The notes beneath the pieces are model-generated. The model ran no database searches. It was not told where the DNA came from and was given only the letters and a program-made list of their open reading frames with translations. Made by a program: the position numbers and the translations under genes. This document shows positions 13,592-18,627 of a DNA stretch of 18,627 nt, in pieces. The first letter of the stretch is position 1; every line of letters begins with the position of its first letter. Source of the stretch: RGIG5612 sp963591145 (lineage in GTDB: Bacteria; Bacillota; Clostridia; Lachnospirales; Lachnospiraceae); assembly GCA_963591145.1 (NCBI GenBank), contig CAVARE010000024.1:1-18627 (forward strand). Reading direction: 5' to 3'.

Positions 13592-13782
13592 TGGCGGCTG
13601 CGAGACTGCGATTGTGAGGCACGATGTAGCCTGAGCAGTCAGTGATTGGGTATTTTAGAACAAAGCCCGACGAAACGATCAAATTGCCGATACAGATCTG
13701 CCATGCAGATGCTTATGATAAGCAGATTATGTATGGAGTTCTGGACGGTTCTAGGATTTTTACATAAAGGAGTGATAATTTT
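13592..13782 (+). promoter_or_regulatory. Long structured 5' leader of htpG
   Basis: About 190 nt separate the promoter from the start codon with no convincing ORF. Two adjoining hairpins are visible: ATCTGC/GCAGAT around 13699-13713 and GCTTA/TAAGC at about 13712-13724. The ribosome site AAAGGAG lies in an apparently open AT-rich stretch. I do not recognise a known riboswitch. Confidence 0.35.
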
Positions 13783-15804
13783 ATGAGCACAGAAAAGGGA
13801 AGCTTATCCATCAATAGCGAAAATATATTTCCTATCATCAAGAAATGGTTGTATTCAGACCATGACATTTTCATCAGAGAGATAATCTCAAATGGCTGCG
13901 ACGCCATCACCAAGCTGCGTAAGCTGGAAGTGATGGGCGAGTATCAGTTCCCGGAGGATCAGCATTTTTCTATCCAGGTCGTAGCAAATCCAACACAGAA
14001 GACACTTAAATTCATTGATAACGGTATCGGTATGACTGAGGACGAGGTTAAGAAATACATCAACCAGATCGCATTTTCAGGCGCTACCGCATTCATGGAG
14101 AAGTATAAAGACAAGGCCAATGAAGACCAGATCATCGGACATTTCGGCCTGGGATTTTATTCAGCATTCATGGTGGCTGATAAGGTCACAATCGATACCC
14201 TGTCATATCAGCCTGGGGCTAAGGCGGTACACTGGGAGTGCGACGGCGGCACAGAATTTGAAATGGGCGAGTCAGACAAGGACACAGTCGGCACAGAGAT
14301 CACACTGTATCTGAACGAAGACTGCTATGAGTTCTGCAACGAATACAGAGTTAAGGAAGTAATCGAGAAATACTGCTCATTCATGCCCGAGGAGATCTAT
14401 TTCGTTAATACAGAGACCGTCGGCAAGGAAGAGAAGACCGAGACCAAGGAAGGCGAGGAAGAGAAGAAGCCAGAAGAGCCGAAGCCTCTTAATGACATCC
14501 ATCCGCTGTGGACGAAGCATCCAAACGAGTGTACAGAAGAGGAATATAAGGAGTTCTATCGTAAGGTATTTAATGATTACAAGGAGCCGCTGTTCTGGAT
14601 CCACCTGAACATGGATTACCCATTCAACCTGAAGGGCATCCTGTATTTCCCTAAGCTTAATAATCAGTACGATACGCTGGAAGGCACCATCAAGCTGTAC
14701 AACAATCAGGTATTTATCGCCGATAACATCAAGGAAGTTATCCCAGACTACCTGATGCTCCTGAAGGGTGTAATCGACTGCCCAGATCTGCCGCTGAACG
14801 TATCAAGAAGCGCGCTGCAGAACGACGGATTTGTGGTTAAGATTCGTGATTATATCTCCAAGAAGGTGGCAGATAAGCTCTCAGGCATGTGCAAGACAGA
14901 CAGAGAGAACTACGAGAAATACTGGGATGATATCAACCCATTTATCAAATACGGCTGCCTGAAGGACGAGAAATTCTGCGAGAAGATGTCCGACTACATC
15001 CTCTTCAAGGATTTGAAAGACAAATATCTCACATATAAGGAATATGTAGGCGAGGCTGAAGAAGATACGGAGGCAAATGCTGCAGAAGGCACGGAGGCTG
15101 CTGAATCTGAGGCAGCTGAAAATATGCCGGCCGAGACAGAAGCTGCACCTGCAGAAGGCACAGAAAATAAAGCCGAGGAAGAGAAGAAGGAGAAAATCAT
15201 CTTCTATGTAACCGACAGAAATATGCAGGGTCAGTATATTAAGATGTTCGAGGATGCTAAGATGGACGCCGTTTATCTCGAGCATGTGATCGATTCTTCA
15301 TTTATCGGTCAGATGGAAACTAAAAACGAAGGCTTTAAGTTCATGAGAATCGATACAGACCTGAGCAAGGCATTCCAGAAGAGAACCTCTAAGAAGGATC
15401 AGAAGGAGCTGGATGAGAAGGCTGAGAAGATCCAGGAGAAGATCAGAACCCTGGTTGGAAACGACAAGATAAATGTTAAGGTTCAGAACCTGAAGAACAA
15501 GGCAACATCATCAATGCTGACCGTATCAGAGGAGTCGAAGCGTATGGAAGAGATGATGATGCAGATGGGCATGGGCACAGACATGAGCCAGTTTAAGCAG
15601 CCTGGCACCCTGGTTCTCAACGCACAGAACGATCTCGTAAAATATGTTATGGACAGAGTAGGAACAGATAACGAAGGCGAGGCTGACATGTTCCTCGAGC
15701 AGCTATATGACCTGGCTAAGCTGGCAAATGAGCCGCTGTCTCCAGAAGAAATGAGCAAGTTTATTGCAAGAAGCAATGAAATAATGATACAATTAGCAAA
15801 ATAA
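13783..15804 (+). CDS. htpG: Hsp90-family chaperone HtpG with a long acidic insert
   Basis: 673 residues, somewhat longer than the usual 610-640. ATP-dependent cytosolic chaperone that works as a dimer. The N-domain GHKL ATPase shows Glu33 and Asn37 in REIISNGCDA, Asp79 in FIDNGIGMT and the lid glycines in GHFGLGFYSAF (119-129). A charged Glu/Lys linker is at 214-235. The middle domain has the ATP-sensing Arg342 in LPLNVSRSALQ. The unusual part is residues 423-470, an Ala/Glu-rich acidic stretch (EGTEAAESEAAENMPAETEA) between KYLTYKEYVG and KIIFYVTDRN, where most HtpGs have only a short loop. The C-terminal dimer domain ends in a normal helix. AAAGGAG precedes the ATG. Control is by CIRCE/HrcA, unlike in Bacillus subtilis, where htpG is outside the HrcA regulon. 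Confidence 0.95.
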   Translation: MSTEKGSLSINSENIFPIIKKWLYSDHDIFIREIISNGCDAITKLRKLEVMGEYQFPEDQHFSIQVVANPTQKTLKFIDNGIGMTEDEVKKYINQIAFSGATAFMEKYKDKANEDQIIGHFGLGFYSAFMVADKVTIDTLSYQPGAKAVHWECDGGTEFEMGESDKDTVGTEITLYLNEDCYEFCNEYRVKEVIEKYCSFMPEEIYFVNTETVGKEEKTETKEGEEEKKPEEPKPLNDIHPLWTKHPNECTEEEYKEFYRKVFNDYKEPLFWIHLNMDYPFNLKGILYFPKLNNQYDTLEGTIKLYNNQVFIADNIKEVIPDYLMLLKGVIDCPDLPLNVSRSALQNDGFVVKIRDYISKKVADKLSGMCKTDRENYEKYWDDINPFIKYGCLKDEKFCEKMSDYILFKDLKDKYLTYKEYVGEAEEDTEANAAEGTEAAESEAAENMPAETEAAPAEGTENKAEEEKKEKIIFYVTDRNMQGQYIKMFEDAKMDAVYLEHVIDSSFIGQMETKNEGFKFMRIDTDLSKAFQKRTSKKDQKELDEKAEKIQEKIRTLVGNDKINVKVQNLKNKATSSMLTVSEESKRMEEMMMQMGMGTDMSQFKQPGTLVLNAQNDLVKYVMDRVGTDNEGEADMFLEQLYDLAKLANEPLSPEEMSKFIARSNEIMIQLAK

Positions 15805-15857
15805 TGCCTGCAGCATTTGACAGCGCATTTACAATAAATCTTTAGGAGAAAACGACA

Positions 15858-16721
15858 ATGGCAGATGAAAAAGAAATGCAGGAAGGATGCAGTCCTGAGC
15901 AGTGCTCTGGATGTTCACATGCATCATCTTGCAGCAGTAATAAGGCTCCGGAGAGTCTGTTGGCAGACCAGAATGTATTCAGCAGCATCAAGCATGTATA
16001 CGGAATCGTAAGCGGCAAGGGCGGAGTCGGCAAATCATTTGTAACCGGCAGTCTGGCAGTGGAGCTGGCAAGACAGGGATATAAGGTCGGCATTATGGAT
16101 GCCGATATCACAGGACCTTCTATTCAGAAAATGTTCGGTATCACCGAGGGCGCTGAAGGGGATGACAATGGCATATATCCTGCAGTTACAGCATCAGGCA
16201 TTAAGATTATGTCTATTAACATGCTGCTTGAGGATGATACAACTCCGGTTATATGGAGAGGACCGGTACTCGCAGGAGTAGTTAAGCAGTTCTGGACAGA
16301 CGTAGTCTGGGGCGAGCTGGATTATCTGCTTGTAGATATGCCTCCTGGAACAGGTGATGTGCCTCTTACGGTATTCCAGTCACTTCCTATCGAGGGAGTA
16401 GTGATCGTAACTTCACCACAGAGTCTGGTTACAATGATCGTTAAGAAGGCTTATAACATGGCCAATATGATGAATGTTCCGATCCTTGGAATCATCGAGA
16501 ATTATTCGTATATCGAATGCCCTGATTGTGGCAAGCATATAAACGTATTTGGCGAGAGCCATATAGACGAGGTTGCTGCAGAGCTGAAGCTTCCTGTATT
16601 AGGCAAGATGCCGATCATACCTGATATGGCCAGACTGTCGGATGAAGGCGCATTTGACCAGATATCTAATGACATGATCTCTGAAGCTGTTAAGGCTATA
16701 GCAGCTGCAGAGAGCAAATAA
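15858..16721 (+). CDS. Mrp/NBP35-family Fe-S cluster carrier ATPase
   Basis: 287 residues. Deviant Walker A GKGGVGKS at 53-60 (SIMIBI P-loop class), DADITGPSIQKMFG switch region after it, and DMPPGTGDVPLT Walker B-like segment mark an ApbC/Mrp/NBP35 protein. These dimeric ATPases bind a [4Fe-4S] cluster on a C-terminal CxxC and hand it to apo-proteins. The CxxC is Cys221 and Cys224 in IECPDCGKH. The first 25 residues carry four further cysteines (11, 16, 19, 25; CSPEQCSGCSHASSC), like the N-terminal cluster motif of eukaryotic NBP35 but with a shorter first spacing. It starts 53 bases after htpG with AGGAG and may be read through from it. Fe-S supply could come from the NifS/NifU pair encoded upstream. 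Confidence 0.93.
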   Translation: MADEKEMQEGCSPEQCSGCSHASSCSSNKAPESLLADQNVFSSIKHVYGIVSGKGGVGKSFVTGSLAVELARQGYKVGIMDADITGPSIQKMFGITEGAEGDDNGIYPAVTASGIKIMSINMLLEDDTTPVIWRGPVLAGVVKQFWTDVVWGELDYLLVDMPPGTGDVPLTVFQSLPIEGVVIVTSPQSLVTMIVKKAYNMANMMNVPILGIIENYSYIECPDCGKHINVFGESHIDEVAAELKLPVLGKMPIIPDMARLSDEGAFDQISNDMISEAVKAIAAAESK

Positions 16722-16745
16722 AAAGTTAATACCGATATTTTGCCG

Positions 16746-16786
16746 AGCCCGGACTGTATGAATGAGTGTTTGTACAGGCCCGGGCT
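16746..16786 (+). terminator. GC-rich hairpin between mrp and the phosphoribosyltransferase
   Basis: AGCCCGG (16746-16752) with CCGGGCT (16780-16786), then after a small bulge CTGTA (16754-16758) with TACAG (16773-16777). Only TTT follows the hairpin, so it may be a weak terminator for mrp or a leader structure of the next gene. Confidence 0.45.
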
Positions 16787-16811
16787 TTGGGCTGTAAGAA
16801 AGGATTTTAAG

Positions 16812-17372
16812 ATGAAGACTACATATCATATGAATATTGCAGGATGCGAGAGAGATCTTCCATTATGCAAGGCATCGGATGACCTGGTTATCGGAGCATT
16901 TGTAATATTCGGTGACGTTGAGCTTACATGCGCGAGTGCTAAGGCACTCCTGGAGAGAGCACCGGAATTCGACTATATGGTAGCGCCGGAGGCCAAGGCT
17001 ATTCCGCTGATTCATGAAATGGCACGTCAGAGCGGCAGAAATGACTACATGCTGGTTCGTAAGGCACCGAAGCTGTACATGAACGGTGTATTTGAGACAG
17101 AGGTTAAGTCAATCACTACCGAGAAGGTTCAGAAGCTCTATATGGATGGCGCTGACGCAGCCAAGTTAAAGGGAAAACGTGTACTGATCCTGGACGACGT
17201 TATCTCAACCGGCGAATCAATCGCAGCAGTAGCGAAATTAGTAGAGCAGGCAGGCGGCAATATTGTGGCCAAGATGGCTATCCTGGCAGAAGGCGACGCA
17301 GCCGACAGGAAGGATATCATAGTATTAGAGAAGCTCCCGCTGTTCGATAAAGAAGGCAATCCGATAGAGTAG
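16812..17372 (+). CDS. Phosphoribosyltransferase, type I PRTase fold (adenine PRT-like)
   Basis: 186 residues beginning at ATG 16812, which has AAAGGA in place. An in-frame TTG at 16740 would add 24 residues translated from the hairpin region and is rejected. The PRPP-binding signature is VLILDDVISTGES at 124-136, preceded by a flexible-loop region (RKAPKLYMNGVFETEVKSITTEKVQKLY) that should close over the active site. APEAKAIPLIHEMARQSG at 58-75 matches the purine-PRTase strand-helix where the pyrophosphate loop sits. Closest in style to adenine phosphoribosyltransferases, which make AMP from adenine and PRPP, but the hood region is not diagnostic, so xanthine or an orphan role is possible. 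Single gene with its own terminator. Confidence 0.85.
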   Translation: MKTTYHMNIAGCERDLPLCKASDDLVIGAFVIFGDVELTCASAKALLERAPEFDYMVAPEAKAIPLIHEMARQSGRNDYMLVRKAPKLYMNGVFETEVKSITTEKVQKLYMDGADAAKLKGKRVLILDDVISTGESIAAVAKLVEQAGGNIVAKMAILAEGDAADRKDIIVLEKLPLFDKEGNPIE

Positions 17373-17436
17373 TGGAGAGTCCCACTCCAAAGGTGGAACT
17401 TCCCATTAGGGTTATATCTCTACTTGCGTAGAGACG
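17371..17436 (+). other. Structured 3' region with alternative hairpins
   Basis: Between the PRTase stop and the terminator stem, CCACT (17382-17386) can pair either with AGTGG (17371-17375) or, as CCAC, with GTGG (17393-17396). The two are mutually exclusive. A CCC/GGG mini-hairpin (17402-17411) and a perfect 7-bp stem TCTCTAC/GTAGAGA (17417-17434) follow. This is more structure than a simple 3' end needs. Confidence 0.4.
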
Positions 17437-17470
17437 CCCGTCCTGGTGCTAACAGGGCGGGTATTTTTAT
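17437..17470 (+). terminator. Terminator of the phosphoribosyltransferase gene
   Basis: CCCGTCCTG (17437-17445) pairs with CAGGGCGGG (17453-17461), one G-U pair, then TATTTTTATTTT. Strong on the plus strand. Confidence 0.88.
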
Positions 17471-17471
17471 T

Positions 17472-18311
17472 TTATGGCCGCGACAAGGACAGAACAAATA
17501 AGACATTTGCCGCGATATATAACGTCCATACAACATATGAGCAGATATTGCTGGCAACAGGCATGGACAGCGTCACGGTCCTGAAGAAGAGCGCGGCGTC
17601 ACTTATCAATTGCAGCAGCATCGCTACCATAAAATACGATCCATAATTTATCTTGAACTTGAAGCGGTTGATCATAGCAATGATGAAGTTAGACGTCAGC
17701 ATGGCGCATGCGACGAGCTGTATCGCAAACTTAACTGAACTCAATCTTCCGATTATCCAAACTCCTACAATCAGAAAAATCAGAATCGCAGATCTTACGA
17801 TCAATTCATATTTCTTTCTATATAAAATAATCCCGATAACAATATATGCAGCGATAAAGGCGATAAAACCATAGGTGTTATCGTCAAGTGTATTAAAAAG
17901 CACATCGGCGATCGCCGCCAAGAACAGGAAGAGCACTATCAAGTGCATTTTTGGCGGCTGCTCTAAAACTGCCGACCTGTCAGAACTTGCAAGATTCGAA
18001 GATGAACGGTAACAATCAATTGATTGAGCATACTTACCGTTGCGGTTGTAGTAACCAGAGCTAGCATAAGGATTAGCATTACATTCGTATGCACACCTAT
18101 AATTTTTTCTGCTAAAAATGGAATATGCCAGAGCAAATATAAACGCCACACTGGTCGTAGCGATTAAAACAATTCTGGTAAATGGATATACATTGATCAT
18201 ATCCTTGGCAATATTGCCGCCGCTGATGGTCAGCGTCTGGAATATGATAATGATCACAATTAATATGAACTCTATAGCTATTAGGATGTAATTAGATAAA
18301 TGCTTTTTCAT
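17472..18311 (-). CDS. Multi-pass membrane protein, unknown function
   Basis: 279 residues. An N-terminal hydrophobic segment (about 7-29) and a second (about 45-66) precede a polar loop of about 55 residues (70-120) rich in Tyr, Ser, Asn and Cys (YECNANPYASSGYYNRNGKYAQS). Six or seven further hydrophobic segments follow from about 121 to the end. Parts of the C-terminal half (LAAIADVLFN, LQLISDAALFF, VVWTLYIAANVLFVLSL) recall the YhhN (lysoplasmalogenase-like) family, but not enough for a name. The start has no ribosome binding site. A promoter -10 sits seven bases upstream, suggesting a leaderless mRNA. It is convergent with the phosphoribosyltransferase gene. Confidence 0.75.
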   Translation of the reverse strand: MKKHLSNYILIAIEFILIVIIIIFQTLTISGGNIAKDMINVYPFTRIVLIATTSVAFIFALAYSIFSRKNYRCAYECNANPYASSGYYNRNGKYAQSIDCYRSSSNLASSDRSAVLEQPPKMHLIVLFLFLAAIADVLFNTLDDNTYGFIAFIAAYIVIGIILYRKKYELIVRSAILIFLIVGVWIIGRLSSVKFAIQLVACAMLTSNFIIAMINRFKFKINYGSYFMVAMLLQLISDAALFFRTVTLSMPVASNICSYVVWTLYIAANVLFVLSLSRP

Positions 18312-18318
18312 GGACGGT

Positions 18319-18347
18319 ATAATAGCACATGAAAATAGCCTGGTAAA
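18319..18347 (-). promoter_or_regulatory. Promoter abutting the membrane protein start codon
   Basis: Minus strand TTTACC (18347-18342), 17-bp spacer, TATTAT (18324-18319). Seven bases (18318-18312) lie between the -10 and the ATG, so the start of transcription would fall at or next to the A of the ATG. Confidence 0.5.
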
Positions 18348-18372
18348 TGATGGATATTTTAAATTAGTGCCT

Positions 18373-18412
18373 AAAAAGTGGATTGCCGTGCACTACGTGC
18401 TCAGCAATCCAC
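18373..18412 (-). terminator. Terminator of the right-edge gene
   Basis: On the minus strand GTGGATTGC (18412-18404) pairs with GCAATCCAC (18386-18378), with an inner GCAC/GTGC hairpin in the loop, followed by TTTTT (18377-18373). Confidence 0.85.
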
Positions 18413-18436
18413 GCTGACATTTGAGAGTCCGTAATT

Positions 18437-18627
18437 TTAATACGCATTCCCCCACACCGTGGCATACTCGGTATATTTCGCAATATCCGAAGCTCCGTTC
18501 CAAGGGATGAATCCTCCGGTGAGGCCTGAGTTATACAGAGCCTGTGCCTGGTCGATGAGCTGCTCTGCGCCATATGTTACGGTCGGCTCCCAATTCGGTG
18601 TGTCATAACCGGTGATCCAAGTACGGG
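18437..18627 (-). CDS. C-terminal fragment of a putative secreted glycoside-hydrolase-like protein (DUF4015-like)
   Basis: Only the last 62 codons are in the window, reading in from the right edge to TAA at 18439-18437. The fragment runs RTWITGYDTP, then YGAEQLIDQAQALYNSGLTGGFIPWNGAS, and ends ATVWGNAY. A Trp-Ile-x-G-Tyr/Phe-Asp strand, a helix that counts as 'Q...L...G', and a strand ending in W-N are the last elements of a TIM barrel as in the DUF4015 putative glycoside hydrolase family. This is a recollection of family pattern from a short piece. The terminator at 18373 follows. Confidence 0.6.
   Translation of the reverse strand, partial: RTWITGYDTPNWEPTVTYGAEQLIDQAQALYNSGLTGGFIPWNGASDIAKYTEYATVWGNAY

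Noticed and set aside
16740..16811. TTG start giving a 210-residue phosphoribosyltransferase
   Set aside because: The extra 24 residues come from a GC-rich hairpin. ATG 16812 has AAAGGA at correct distance and starts like the family.

Overview
The window looks like a chromosome segment from an anaerobic, gut-type Clostridia bacterium, most likely a Lachnospiraceae member. The reasons are the choline-binding-like cell-wall repeats, the NifS/NifU/MnmA set, a CIRCE-controlled htpG, an ArsR-AraC fusion regulator, free use of AGA/AGG and ATA codons, and strong Gram-positive ribosome binding sites. There is no rRNA, tRNA, CRISPR array or insertion sequence. No gene-free stretch exceeds 300 bases.

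Layout. (1) 1-1740: the 3' part of a surface protein made of about 21 cell-wall-binding repeats, apparently frameshifted at its left end, then a strong terminator. (2) 1770-4793: a sulfur-trafficking operon with its own sigma-70-type promoter: cysteine desulfurase, IscU/NifU scaffold and the tRNA 2-thiouridylase MnmA, closed by a terminator. (3) 4866-8640: an accessory conflict island. It holds a secreted protein with seven aromatic residues spaced exactly 11 apart, a Sec-signal polymorphic toxin ending in an LHH (HNH-like) nuclease, its SUKH immunity protein, and then a complete type III (RNA-protein) toxin-antitoxin locus. The latter has an extended -10 promoter, two 53-nt antitoxin RNA repeats whose stems covary, a leaky terminator and a ToxN/CptN-like endoribonuclease gene. 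(4) 8667-12260: a divergent heavy-metal module: an ArsR-AraC fusion repressor, a dyad operator between the two promoters, a stand-alone HMA metal-binding protein and a Zn/Cd/Pb-type P1B ATPase that lacks its own HMA domain. (5) 12390-17467: housekeeping genes: 5-formyltetrahydrofolate cyclo-ligase (possibly leaderless), a small conserved protein, htpG behind a perfect CIRCE element, an Mrp/NBP35-type Fe-S carrier ATPase and a phosphoribosyltransferase followed by a structured 3' region. (6) 17472-18627, minus strand: a multi-pass membrane protein (possibly leaderless) and the C-terminus of what looks like a secreted glycoside-hydrolase-like protein with its terminator.

The most notable system is the type III toxin-antitoxin locus at 7932-8640. 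Its RNA half contains no ORF and would be missed by gene callers. The two repeats keep the loop and 3' tail identical while exchanging three of seven stem base pairs by compensatory double changes. The second point of interest is the secreted hendecad-repeat protein directly upstream of the LHH toxin, with no recognised function.
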